DNA from: JBOFFC01 sp051648405
GTDB lineage: Bacteria; Planctomycetota; Planctomycetia; Pirellulales; Lacipirellulaceae
Assembly: GCA_051648405.1 (NCBI GenBank)
Contig: JBOFFC010000089.1
Location: 1 to 43,479 of the forward strand
Reading direction: 5' to 3'
Length of the DNA: 43,479 bases
The number at the start of each line of letters is the position of its first letter. Positions within the stretch are counted from its first letter, which is position 1. A program made the translations under genes and the position numbers. The notes under the pieces are model-generated. The model ran no database searches. It was not told the DNA's origin and was given only the letters and a program-made list of their open reading frames with translations. Shown piece by piece: positions 35,029 through 43,479 of the stretch.

Positions 35029-37419
35029 ATGCGAACCGCACCCCTCCGAAGCGTTCACCACCTGCTCCTTGCACTCGTGCTGTCGGCCGTGCCGTCGCTC
35101 GGCGCAGAGCCGACGCCGCTCCGTTCGACCGACGTCGATGCCGCCGTGGCGGCCTGGGCCAGCCGATCGCTGACGAACAAGCCCGGCGCAGCGCCGACCG
35201 ACCGCGCCGCGGCAGCGCGGGCCGCCTTCGCACAGCAGGCCGGGCCGCAGGCCGTCCGCGAACCGCAACCCAGCCCGCGGCCCGCGGCCGCACACGGCAA
35301 CCCGTTGCGCGCCGCCGGTGACGCCCCGAGCGGCTCGCTCGACGCGCGGCGTGCGTTCGAGCCCCCGAACCCGCTGGCCGACGATCGCTACGCGTCGGCG
35401 CCGATATCGACGCGGCTCGACGCCCAGCGCCTCGACCGCGCGGCGACCGCCCGGACGCAGAGGGTCGTCACCACGGCCGCAGGGGACCCGTTCGCCGCGC
35501 CGCCGCTAGCCCCCGCCGCGAACGAGCCGTCCGCGCCGATCGAAGCGCCGCCGGGAGACTCGCGCTACAGTCAACCTGCGAAGCCCGCCGCGAACCCGTT
35601 CGCGAGCGACCAGCCCTCGACCGATCGTTACGGCGTGGCGGGAGCGAGCGCGCCCCAGCCGTTCTTCGAGCCGGCGCCCGCTAAGGTCGCGGCGACGCCC
35701 CCCACGCCGGCGCCCACGACGATCTCGGTCACGCCGAGCGAACCGAAGCCGCAGCCCGCGCCGCTACCGTTCGAGCCCGCTGTGCAGCCTTCGTACCGAA
35801 CCGCTTCGGCGGCGCCCCTCGACGCGCCAGCCGCGAAGCCGCCAGCGGCGTTCGCCGTAGACAGCCCAGCGCCGGCGCCGTTTAACGAGCCGGCGCGCCC
35901 GATGCCCCTCGCGCCGCCGTCGCAACCGGTCGAGTTCCGTCCGAACCCGGCGCCGATCGCCGCCGCTTCGCCCCCGATTGCGTCGCCCGCCGCGCCGCTC
36001 AGCGGAGCGACCGTCGGCGAAGGGACCGGCCGCCCCGGAAACCCGGCGCTCGAAGGCCCTCAGCAAGCGACGCTCGTCGTCCACAAGCGCGGGCCGAGCG
36101 AGGCCCGCGTCGGTCAGCCTTGCCGCTTCGTCCTCTCGGTCCGCAACACGGGGAGCGCCCCCGCCGAGGGGGTCGTGCTGCGCGACGAAACGCCGGCCGG
36201 TGCGCGGCTCGACGGGGCTCAGCCCGCCGCGTCGAGCGAGGGCTCGCAACTCGTCTGGCAGCTCGGCGCGCTCGCCCCCGGCGAAGAGAAGTCGGTCGAG
36301 CTCCGCGTCACGCCCCTCCGCGAAGGCCCGATCGGGAGCGTCGCGTCGGCGAGCTTCGCGACCCGCGCCGCGGCGACCACCCGCGTCACGCGTCCGCAAC
36401 TCGCCGTGCGGCTGTCGGCCCCGCCGCAGGTGGCGCGCGGCGAGGACCAAACCGTGCGGATCGAGGTCTCGAACCCCGGCAGCGGCACGGCCACCGGGGT
36501 GATGCTCGTCGAGAACGTCCCCGACAACCTCCGCCACGAGGCGGGGAGCGAGCTGGAGTTCGAGATCGGCACGCTCGAAGCGGGCAAGTCGCGGACGCTC
36601 GAGCTCGTGCTCCACGCCGAGCGTGGCGGGCACACCGTTAACTCGCTGACGGTCACCGCCGACGGCGGCCTGCAAGCCGCGGGACGCGTCGAGTTCGACG
36701 TCGTCGCCCCCGAGCTTGCGGTGGCCGTCGAAGGACCGCGGCGGCGCTACCTTGAACGACCGGCCAGCTACACCGTCAGCATCGGCAACCCGGGGACGGC
36801 GACGGCGACCAACGTCCGCCTCGTGACGCACCTGCCGAAGGGGCTGGAGTTTGTTCGCGCGAACAACATGGGGGAGTACGACGCGCAGACGCACGCCGTT
36901 TACTGGAGCCTCGCCGAGCTGCCGCAGGGGCAGCGCGGCGCGGTCGAGCTCGTCGCGGTCCCCAAGGCGGCTGGTAAGCACACGCTGCGCGTCGAAGGGG
37001 AAGCGAGCAACGGCCTGCGGGTCGAAGAGGTCCAAGAGCTGACCGTCGAAGGGGTCTCCTCGCTGGCGTTCGAGGTCCGCGACCTCGAGGACCCGATCGA
37101 CGTCGGCGGATCGACCGACTACGAGGTCCGCGTCACGAACGAAGGGACCAAGTCGGCCGCCGGCGTGGTGGTCCGCGTCGAGTCCCCCGCGGGGATGAAG
37201 CCCCTCTCGGCCGAAGGGCAGACGGCCCACCGGATGCTCAGCAACGCCGTCGAATTCGCCCCGCTCGCCGAGCTGGCCCCCGGCGCCGAGGCCCGCTACC
37301 GCGTCCGCCTCGAAGGCGCCCAGCCGGGGGACCAGCGCGTCGCGGTGCTCGTCAAGTCGAGCGACCTCGAAGCCCCCATCCGCCGCGAAGAAAGCACCCG
37401 CGTCTACGGCGACGAGTGA
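35029..37419 (+). CDS. DUF11/CARDB-type Ig-like repeat protein
   Basis: Exported protein of 796 residues. A signal peptide (LRSVHHLLLALVLSAVPSLG) leads into ~330 residues rich in Pro, Ala and Ser with no fold, then four Ig-like beta-domains of the DUF11/CARDB type. These start near VVHKRGPSEARVGQPCRFVL, LAVRLSAPPQVARGEDQTVR, LAVAVEGPRRRYLERPASYT and LAFEVRDLEDPIDVGGSTDY. Each has the typical NxGxxxAxxVxLxxxLPxG segment (for example NPGTATATNVRLVTHLPKGL). Such proteins sit in or on the envelope and are frequent in planctomycetes; binding partners are unknown. Convergent with the histone-deacetylase-family gene, with a terminator hairpin between them. Confidence 0.88.
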   Translation: MRTAPLRSVHHLLLALVLSAVPSLGAEPTPLRSTDVDAAVAAWASRSLTNKPGAAPTDRAAAARAAFAQQAGPQAVREPQPSPRPAAAHGNPLRAAGDAPSGSLDARRAFEPPNPLADDRYASAPISTRLDAQRLDRAATARTQRVVTTAAGDPFAAPPLAPAANEPSAPIEAPPGDSRYSQPAKPAANPFASDQPSTDRYGVAGASAPQPFFEPAPAKVAATPPTPAPTTISVTPSEPKPQPAPLPFEPAVQPSYRTASAAPLDAPAAKPPAAFAVDSPAPAPFNEPARPMPLAPPSQPVEFRPNPAPIAAASPPIASPAAPLSGATVGEGTGRPGNPALEGPQQATLVVHKRGPSEARVGQPCRFVLSVRNTGSAPAEGVVLRDETPAGARLDGAQPAASSEGSQLVWQLGALAPGEEKSVELRVTPLREGPIGSVASASFATRAAATTRVTRPQLAVRLSAPPQVARGEDQTVRIEVSNPGSGTATGVMLVENVPDNLRHEAGSELEFEIGTLEAGKSRTLELVLHAERGGHTVNSLTVTADGGLQAAGRVEFDVVAPELAVAVEGPRRRYLERPASYTVSIGNPGTATATNVRLVTHLPKGLEFVRANNMGEYDAQTHAVYWSLAELPQGQRGAVELVAVPKAAGKHTLRVEGEASNGLRVEEVQELTVEGVSSLAFEVRDLEDPIDVGGSTDYEVRVTNEGTKSAAGVVVRVESPAGMKPLSAEGQTAHRMLSNAVEFAPLAELAPGAEARYRVRLEGAQPGDQRVAVLVKSSDLEAPIRREESTRVYGDE

Positions 37420-37433
37420 ACGCGAGCCGTTCT

Positions 37434-37454
37434 CCCCGGGTCAGTGACCCGGGG
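37434..37454. terminator. Bidirectional terminator hairpin
   Basis: CCCCGGGTCAGTGACCCGGGG is a perfect inverted repeat with a stem of 9 to 10 bp and a minimal loop, in the 50-base gap between the convergent stops of the DUF11 gene (37419) and the histone-deacetylase-family gene (37470). It can serve both strands. The hairpin CGGGTC-ACC-GACCCG at 40063-40077, also between convergent stops, is related. Confidence 0.65.
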
Positions 37455-37469
37455 CGAATCGAGGGTGCT

Positions 37470-38432
<963 letters not shown>

Positions 38433-38476
38433 GCGGGTTCTGTCGGCTGAAGGGGGGCCACGCCAGGACCGCAGGA

Positions 38477-38494
38477 TAGGGGCCCGGGCCCCTA
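38477..38494. promoter_or_regulatory. 18-bp perfect palindrome upstream of the deacetylase gene
   Basis: TAGGGGCCCGGGCCCCTA, symmetric around its centre, 45 bases before the ATG. A twofold operator for a dimeric regulator, or a hairpin with no real loop. No hexamers of a promoter are clear around it. Confidence 0.4.
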
Positions 38495-38721
38495 GCGCTT
38501 CAGGGGGAGGGGCGTCGCGGGTACCAGCTTCAAACCTCTTCCCTGACCGCCGCGCCACTCTCGGCGCGACTCGCGATCAGGGGCCTTGGGCGCGACGCGG
38601 GGGATCGACCGAATCGCCCGACCCCCCTCGCGAGCGTTGATTACACTGGTAGAGAGCGGATCGCTCGGCCCCCCGGGGCACGGTCTGCGCGCACGACACC
38701 CAACGACGGAGCCGTTCGGCG

Positions 38722-40047
38722 ATGCCGACCCCCGACCGACACATTCGCCCGTTTCGCCCGTGGTTGTTCGCCCTGATGGGCCGCTGCTTGGCGGCGCTGT
38801 GTTTGGCGACCCTCGTCTCGGGCATGGCCTGCGCGCAGAGCTACAAGGGGGACACGATCGACACGAAGCTGTCGTTGCGCGGCGCCGTGGCGAAGAAGTA
38901 CGCCAAGGACCAGTCCGGGGACGTCCAGGCGTTCAAGGACTACGTCGAGAAGTTCTACTTCCCAGCGATGACGCAGCCCGACGCGAAGTCGCTGGAGAAC
39001 CTCGAGAAGCTCCGCAACGAGCTCTTCAAGCAGTTCATCGCGCCCACAACCCCCGCGCTGCAGAAGTACCTCAGCGACGAGGCCCTTAAGTACGCCAAGC
39101 GCGTCGTCACCGGCGCCGGCTACCACCCGGCGGTCCGTTACAACGCGCTCCTGGCGCTCGGGCAGATCGACTCGAAGTACGCCGCCGAGGGGTCGGGCGA
39201 CAAGCCGACCCCCAGCGCCGAGGCGAACACGTTGCTCTGCAAAGTCGTCGCCAGCGGCGCGACGAAGGACAACGTCCCGCGGATGATGCTCGTCGGCGGG
39301 CTGGTGGGGCTCGAGCGCCACGCCACGCTGCTCGACAAGCTCCCGGCGCAGAACCAGAAGGACACGCTGAAGGCGATGTACGGCGTTCTGGCCGCCGACG
39401 CCCTCGCCGGCGAGTACGCCCCGGGGGTCCGCGACTGGGTCTACGCCAGCGCCGCGCGGGGGTTGGCCTCGTCGAGCGTAGCGATCCCGAAGAAGGCGGT
39501 CGTCGCGGCCCTCGCCAAGCGCCTCGCCGACGCGAAGGTCGATCGCGAGGTGCGGGCCGAGATGGCCGCGCTGCTGAGAGACATCAAGCCCGAAGCCGCC
39601 GACGTCACCCCCGAGGTGATCGCGGCCGTCGAGAAGCTGGCCGTCGAGGTGGTGAAGGCCGAGGCGAGGGCCGCCGCGAAGTTCGAGGACATGCAGGTCG
39701 GCGGGGGGGGGATGCGCGTCGCCGGGTCGGGGGCCAGCCGCTCGACCGAGATGCGCCGCATCGGCTTCGACGTCGAGGGGATGGCCGAGTACGAGCGCGC
39801 CGGCGCGGCGACCGTCCTCGGCGACGTCCTCGCGGCGGTCCGGGCGACCAAGGCCGTCGCCGCCGAGCGCCAAGCGGTCTTCACGACGGTCGATGCGGCG
39901 ATCGCCAGCGCGATCGAAGCCCTGGCCGACGACGAGTCGATCGACCTCAACGTGACCAAGGCGATCAAGCAGACGGCCGCCGACGTGCAGGGAGCGGTCG
40001 ATCCGAAGAAGGGGGTCGCCGAAGAGATCGACGCCGACGCGTTCTAG
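38722..40047 (+). CDS. Secreted helical protein of unknown function
   Basis: 441 residues with a signal peptide (PWLFALMGRCLAALCLATLV, cut near GMACAQ). The rest is almost all helix, with a HEAT-like look around 120-300 (VRYNALLALGQIDSKYAAEG, later VYASAARGLASSSVAIPKKA and VREVRAEMAALLRDIKPEAA-like units). A glycine-rich turn (VGGGGMRVAGSGASRST) precedes a last helical segment. No catalytic motif is visible. Base composition matches the neighbours. Its stop is 8 bases from that of the convergent DUF6580-like gene. A scaffold-type periplasmic protein is my best description. Confidence 0.72.
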   Translation: MPTPDRHIRPFRPWLFALMGRCLAALCLATLVSGMACAQSYKGDTIDTKLSLRGAVAKKYAKDQSGDVQAFKDYVEKFYFPAMTQPDAKSLENLEKLRNELFKQFIAPTTPALQKYLSDEALKYAKRVVTGAGYHPAVRYNALLALGQIDSKYAAEGSGDKPTPSAEANTLLCKVVASGATKDNVPRMMLVGGLVGLERHATLLDKLPAQNQKDTLKAMYGVLAADALAGEYAPGVRDWVYASAARGLASSSVAIPKKAVVAALAKRLADAKVDREVRAEMAALLRDIKPEAADVTPEVIAAVEKLAVEVVKAEARAAAKFEDMQVGGGGMRVAGSGASRSTEMRRIGFDVEGMAEYERAGAATVLGDVLAAVRATKAVAAERQAVFTTVDAAIASAIEALADDESIDLNVTKAIKQTAADVQGAVDPKKGVAEEIDADAF

Positions 40048-40055
40048 CGACGCTG

Positions 40056-40628
40056 TTAGCCGCGGGTCACCGACCCGGAGCCCATCGCCGGCGCGCTCAC
40101 TGAAACCCCGGCCAGCGCAGCGGCGCCGAACACGAGCGCCGTGTAGGCCAGGTCCCCGGCGAGCATCCGCCGCGCGAACGGCAGCGCCGCCACGTAGCAC
40201 TCCCCCAGCCCGGCGAGCGTCGGCTCGTACAGCGACCACTCGGTCCAGACCGCGAAGTTCGTCACCAGGAAGAAAACGAGCGACGGGACCGCCGCGCAGG
40301 CGCCCAAACGCACCAGCCCCTTGGCGGTCGAGCGCGCCGGCTTGCGGAGCCAGCGCCCCAGTAGCGGCGCCGCGAGCATCGCCGCGTAGACCGCCAACAG
40401 CACCGCCGGCGACGCGTAGCCGGGGAGCGCGAGGTCACTGATCAGCATCGCCACCAGCGGCACGGCCGCGGCGGCCAGCACGCTGCCGAAGTACCGCCCG
40501 GCGAACAGCCCCACGGCCGCCATCGGCGTGACGCACCAATCGGGCTGCCCCCAACGGCCGACCACACCGATCGCCACGAGCAGGGCGAACACGGCGACGT
40601 CGGCTTTGCGAAGGGGGGGGGCGGGCAT
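40056..40628 (-). CDS. DUF6580-like integral membrane protein (putative ECF-type S component)
   Basis: 190 residues from the ATG at 40628, with about five or six hydrophobic spans (from VAVFALLVAIGVVGRWGQ through YTALVFGAAALAGVSV). The motif WCVTPMAAVGLFAGRYFGSV is typical of the DUF6580 family as I know it, which resembles the substrate-binding S subunits of ECF vitamin transporters. It follows the DUF4430-like gene on the same strand after 86 bases. The combination suggests uptake of a vitamin or cofactor, possibly cobalamin, since DUF4430 resembles transcobalamin; this is inference. The last codons form a CGGGTC-ACC-GACCCG hairpin. The start is not firm because a GTG further upstream (40739) is in frame. 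Confidence 0.7.
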   Translation of the reverse strand: MPAPPLRKADVAVFALLVAIGVVGRWGQPDWCVTPMAAVGLFAGRYFGSVLAAAAVPLVAMLISDLALPGYASPAVLLAVYAAMLAAPLLGRWLRKPARSTAKGLVRLGACAAVPSLVFFLVTNFAVWTEWSLYEPTLAGLGECYVAALPFARRMLAGDLAYTALVFGAAALAGVSVSAPAMGSGSVTRG

Positions 40629-40714
40629 CGTCGAGACCAATCTTGGGGGGTCGAATCGCACGCGCGCGTTAGCCGCGGCGCTTGTCGCCGCGCTCGTAGG
40701 GCGGGCCTGAAAGG

Positions 40715-41185
40715 TTACTCGTAGGGCGCCAGTCGCCACAAGACGCGCTGCCCCGGGCGCAGCGTGGTGGCGGCGGCGCTGCGGACGCCGTACTCGCCAT
40801 CGACCTCAAACTGCCAGTTGTCGCGGCCGGGCCCCTCGTTGGGCCGGCCCCCCAGCTCCTCGAGCAGCGCCCCCGACCCCACCCCCCGCCAGCGGCTCCG
40901 CCACGGCCCCCGGGGGTCGTCCAGGGCCGCCGTCTCGACGGCGTCCCGTACGGTCATCCCGGCCCGCCAGGGGACGGCCGCGTGGGCGTCGGCCTCGCCG
41001 GGGGCCCTGCGGGCGAGCTCGACGGCCCGCAGCCCGGTCTCGCCCGCCCCCAGACTAGTCGCCCCCCCGCCGACCGGCACCGCGACCCAGCCGCGCGCCA
41101 GGAGCACGACCCCCAGCACCGCGCCGAGCGCGAGCGGGAGGCGGAAGAGGGGGAGGCGAGCGGGAGTGGGTGGGGTGCTGTCCAT
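40715..41185 (-). CDS. DUF4430-like anchored protein
   Basis: 156 residues from the ATG at 41185. An N-terminal hydrophobic segment (LPLALGAVLGVVLLARGWVA) anchors it or serves as signal. The body has GMTVRDAVETAALDD, a long loop, and the end WQFEVDGEYGVRSAAATTLR followed by PGQRVLWRLAPYE. This matches the DUF4430 domain, which resembles the C-terminal cobalamin-binding domain of transcobalamin. It comes first in a two-gene unit with the DUF6580-like membrane protein. A role as an outer-face binding protein for a membrane permease is plausible; the ligand is not shown. Confidence 0.72.
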   Translation of the reverse strand: MDSTPPTPARLPLFRLPLALGAVLGVVLLARGWVAVPVGGGATSLGAGETGLRAVELARRAPGEADAHAAVPWRAGMTVRDAVETAALDDPRGPWRSRWRGVGSGALLEELGGRPNEGPGRDNWQFEVDGEYGVRSAAATTLRPGQRVLWRLAPYE

Positions 41186-41218
41186 CGGGCCGTGATGCGC
41201 TTCAGCGATGAAGGGCCC

Positions 41219-41297
41219 GTGTGCCACTGTCCGGCTAGTCCGGCAGGTGACCCGGGTACCCACTTCGCACTGACGGACAAGCCGGACAGTGGCACAC
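41219..41297. repeat. Inverted 18-bp repeat pair (REP-like)
   Basis: GTGTGCCACTGTCCGGCT (41219-41236) and its exact reverse complement AGCCGGACAGTGGCACAC (41280-41297) form an 18-bp stem with a 43-base middle. A third copy lies at 42536-42553, on the other side of the SNase-like gene. This is the pattern of REP/BIME-type elements, which in many bacteria are mobilised by a tyrosine transposase; no such gene is in this window. Confidence 0.75.
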
Positions 41298-41306
41298 AGC
41301 GCTAGG

Positions 41307-42344
41307 TCATTCGATCGAGATACCAACCTCGGTAATCTGCGAGGCGATCTCGGATTGCAAAATCGCGGTTCCTGTCATCGTGCGAGAGGAGTTGGGCGGG
41401 AACGCGTCAACCGAGTCGATCAGCGTGTCGTCAAGTTCAAACCCGTTGCGGTCGTACCATCGCGCGAATACGCCACAGTCCGCGCCTTCGCCCGTCGTGT
41501 TGACCACGTCGATAGCGACACTCCAGGTCACGTAACTATCGGTTCTCGAAACCAAGCGGGCTCTAGCAGCAGTCACCTTGAACTCTGGAAGACGGACATC
41601 GAACACTTGCCTGACAACAACCCCTGCGGTGTTCTTTGGCACCGGGACCGCTACTGCCTCTTCGTTCCAACCTCTCCACAACCCTAGGCGACTCGCCTTT
41701 GCAGCAGACTCTGCTGACTGCAACTCTGCGTCAACGGTTTCCTCCATTGCAAACCAAGCCATGCCACGGTCAAGCATCTGCTTGTTCAGCCAGACCACAG
41801 GTCCACTCCCCTTCACGCCGCCGGCGAAGACGTGTGCCGCGATTACCGCGTCGTCAACTTTCGCGTCGAACACGATCGTGGAAGGCTTATTGAGTGCGAT
41901 CTCCTTGAGTGCCTCAATGGCGGTCACGCTGTGTCGTTCGGGGCGTGGAGGAGCATCGACGCCAATTAGGTGTACAGAGTGAGGCTCACCGGCACCGTCT
42001 ACAGCTCGGAGCGTATCACCGTCAATGACCTCAACGACGGTGACGAACAACACGTTGTCGAACCCCTCAGTGATGTTTGGAGGTCTGACTCGGTCACGAC
42101 TTCGTTTGTCGAGCTTGGCAAGTGGAACGACGCGACGCGTCTTGCCGCCATCAGTAGTGAGTGTGACCGCCTCACTGTCGGCCGATAGCGCGGTGGCTAC
42201 TACAGCGCTTTCGCCAGAGGCGGAACGCCATTGCTGCGGAAAATACCCCGGATCCTCGGCGGCGGCCAGCGTCGAGTGGAATCCCGATAAGACTAAGCAG
42301 GCCCCAATCAACGGGCTGATGTTTGCCTTCACAGCGCTGCCCAC
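41307..42344 (-). CDS. SHD1 plus degenerate staphylococcal-nuclease-fold protein
   Basis: Exported protein of 345 residues. A signal peptide (ISPLIGACLVLSGFHSTLAA, 9-28) is followed by an SHD1 module (about 38-88, ending RVVPLAKLDKRSRDRV) and then an SNase-like domain (about 100-225). It keeps VEVIDGDTL and VHLIGVDAPP and the closing AAKASRLGLWRG. However, the positions equal to the nuclease R35, E43 and R87 are H125, P133 and about V167, so catalysis is unlikely, while the metal-type aspartates D110 and D130 remain. The last ~110 residues look like a beta-sandwich of FxxxGE type. Start is a GTG; a second GTG four codons on is possible. AT-richer than its neighbours and bracketed by the 18-bp repeats, so likely acquired. 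Confidence 0.85.
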   Translation of the reverse strand: MGSAVKANISPLIGACLVLSGFHSTLAAAEDPGYFPQQWRSASGESAVVATALSADSEAVTLTTDGGKTRRVVPLAKLDKRSRDRVRPPNITEGFDNVLFVTVVEVIDGDTLRAVDGAGEPHSVHLIGVDAPPRPERHSVTAIEALKEIALNKPSTIVFDAKVDDAVIAAHVFAGGVKGSGPVVWLNKQMLDRGMAWFAMEETVDAELQSAESAAKASRLGLWRGWNEEAVAVPVPKNTAGVVVRQVFDVRLPEFKVTAARARLVSRTDSYVTWSVAIDVVNTTGEGADCGVFARWYDRNGFELDDTLIDSVDAFPPNSSRTMTGTAILQSEIASQITEVGISIE

Positions 42345-42535
42345 GGAGCGGGAACAAGGCGACCTGCTGTACGCTTGCCGAAGCTAGTGTAATCGCAGGC
42401 GATCGTCAACCAACACGATCAGCTCAACGCCTGCTAACCGCGTCTATCGTGGGTGGAATGTCCAGCTGGCAGACGCATCCACTCAGAATGCCCACTTTAG
42501 CGTGGGGCGTAGCACTCGCTTCCCACCGCCGGACG

Positions 42536-42553
42536 AGCCGGACAGTGGCACAC
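42536..42553 (+). repeat. Third copy of the 18-bp REP-like repeat
   Basis: AGCCGGACAGTGGCACAC, identical to 41280-41297. It stands 192 bases upstream of the SNase-like gene's start, so copies flank that gene on both sides. Confidence 0.75.
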
Positions 42554-42620
42554 GACCACTCGACTTCCGCCGCTCGGCGGGCGATGGTGACGGGGTCCTC
42601 CGACCCCGCTTCGCGTGCCG

Positions 42621-43479
42621 ATGCCCGACCCAGCCGCCTCCACCGAACTCGCCGCGACGCGGCTCGACTGGCGGCGTACGCCGGCCGGCCGGCTCGTGGC
42701 GGTGCTGCTGCTCGACTTGCCGGGCAAGTCGGTGAACCTGCTTTCGACGGCCGTGATGGCCGAGATCGCGAGGCGGCTCGACGAGATTGACTCAGGGAAA
42801 GGAGCAGACGCTCACGACGATGTCGCGGGGCTCGTGATCGCCTCGGCTAAGCCGGGGGTGTTCATCGCCGGGGCCGACGTTGGCGAGATCGGGGCGAAGC
42901 TCTCGCTCGACAGCGAACACGTCGTCGAAGCGTGCCGGCGCGGGCAGCGGCTCTTCGCGCGGCTGGCCGAGGGGAACCGGGTGAGCGTCGCGGCCGTCGA
43001 GGGGCTGTGCCTCGGCGGGGGCGCCGAGCTCGCCCTGTGGTGCGACCGCGTCGTTGTCACGGAGAGCAATCGCACCGAGCTGGGCTGGCCCGAGGTGAAG
43101 CTCGGCCTGCTCCCCGGCTGGGGGGGGACGGCGCGGTTGTCGCGCAAGGTCGGCCTGGCGATCGCCGTCGAGCTCGTCACGTCGGGCGAGGCGGTCGATG
43201 CGCAGCGCGCCTACCGCATGGGGCTCGCCGACGACGTGGTCTCTGCGGGAGCGTCGGCGATCGACGCGGCGCTGCGGCTGATCGACGCCGAGCACGCGTC
43301 GGGGGAGTGGCTACGCGACCGCACGCTGCGCGCGGCGCCGATCGTGCTCCCCGAGGTCGAGTTGGCGATGCTCGCCGCCAGCGCGGCGGCGGTGATCCAA
43401 GGGAAGACGCACGGAAACTACCCGGCGCCGATTGTCGCCCTCGAGCTGATGGTCGAAGCGGCCGCGCTGCCGCTCGAGG
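42621..43479 (+). CDS. Fatty-acid oxidation complex alpha subunit, N-terminal part (FadB/FadJ type)
   Basis: Enoyl-CoA hydratase/isomerase domain, open to the window end (about 286 codons seen). The oxyanion-hole motif AKPGVFIAGADV (76-87) and the GLCLGGGAELAL segment with E136 carry the first catalytic glutamate; LGWPEVKLGLLPGWGG holds the second, E158. The segment KLGLLPGWGGTARL is typical of the multifunctional FadB/FadJ enzymes, in which a 3-hydroxyacyl-CoA dehydrogenase domain follows; that part lies outside the window, so a single-domain hydratase cannot be excluded. The pathway is beta-oxidation of fatty acids. ATG at 42621. Confidence 0.88.
   Translation, partial: MPDPAASTELAATRLDWRRTPAGRLVAVLLLDLPGKSVNLLSTAVMAEIARRLDEIDSGKGADAHDDVAGLVIASAKPGVFIAGADVGEIGAKLSLDSEHVVEACRRGQRLFARLAEGNRVSVAAVEGLCLGGGAELALWCDRVVVTESNRTELGWPEVKLGLLPGWGGTARLSRKVGLAIAVELVTSGEAVDAQRAYRMGLADDVVSAGASAIDAALRLIDAEHASGEWLRDRTLRAAPIVLPEVELAMLAASAAAVIQGKTHGNYPAPIVALELMVEAAALPLE

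Overview
The window is a GC-rich piece of a bacterial chromosome that reads as Planctomycetota, most likely Pirellulales. The pointers are the divergent planctomycete type of EF-Tu switch I, a TIGR03009-type secreted protein, an SHD1 domain, a Minf_1886-type protein, many secreted proteins of unknown function, and very high GC with long antisense shadow frames. The assignment is by recognition, not by a search.

Region 1 (1-19919, all minus strand) is the core gene-expression block. Read in the direction of transcription it is tRNA-Thr(TGT), tRNA-Tyr(GTA), tRNA-Gly(TCC), tRNA-Thr(GGT), tuf, tRNA-Trp(CCA), secE, nusG, rplK, rplA, rplJ, rplL, rpoB, a GxxExxY gene, rpoC, rpsL, rpsG, a membrane protein of unknown function, and fusA (cut by the window edge). 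The order Thr-Tyr-Gly-Thr-tuf matches the Escherichia coli thrU-tyrU-glyT-thrT-tufB order, followed by secE-nusG-rplKAJL-rpoBC. The ancestral order is interrupted twice: a PD-(D/E)XK-type GxxExxY gene lies between rpoB and rpoC, and an AT-richer membrane-protein gene lies between rpsG and fusA. Good promoter candidates precede the tRNA-tuf unit (19695-19722) and rpsL (4065-4092). A 24-bp-arm hairpin at 2911-2964 probably ends rpsL-rpsG.

Region 2 (19920-21584, minus) encodes an unusual sigma-70 family factor with a long N-terminal half carrying an excisionase/MerR-type helix-turn-helix and two more HTH-like segments.

Region 3 (21970-30745) holds a secreted protein of unknown function, a large glycine-rich autotransporter with a C-terminal beta-barrel, an HExxH protein next to cutA, a MATE exporter and a family-4 glycosyltransferase.

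Region 4 (30773-40047) holds a TIGR03009 protein, a RicT/PSP1 protein, a Minf_1886 protein coupled to a 33-residue membrane peptide, a secreted protein with prenyltransferase/squalene-cyclase-like repeats, a DUF11 protein, a histone-deacetylase-family amidohydrolase and a secreted helical protein.

Region 5 (40056-43479) has a DUF4430-DUF6580-like pair that looks like a vitamin uptake unit. It also has an SHD1 plus staphylococcal-nuclease-fold protein that has lost its catalytic residues and is bracketed by copies of an 18-bp repeat, and the start of a FadB/FadJ-type fatty-acid oxidation gene that runs off the window.

The most unusual items are the sigma factor architecture, the glycine-rich autotransporter, the insertion in rpoBC, the EF-Tu switch I, and the repeat-bracketed degenerate nuclease.
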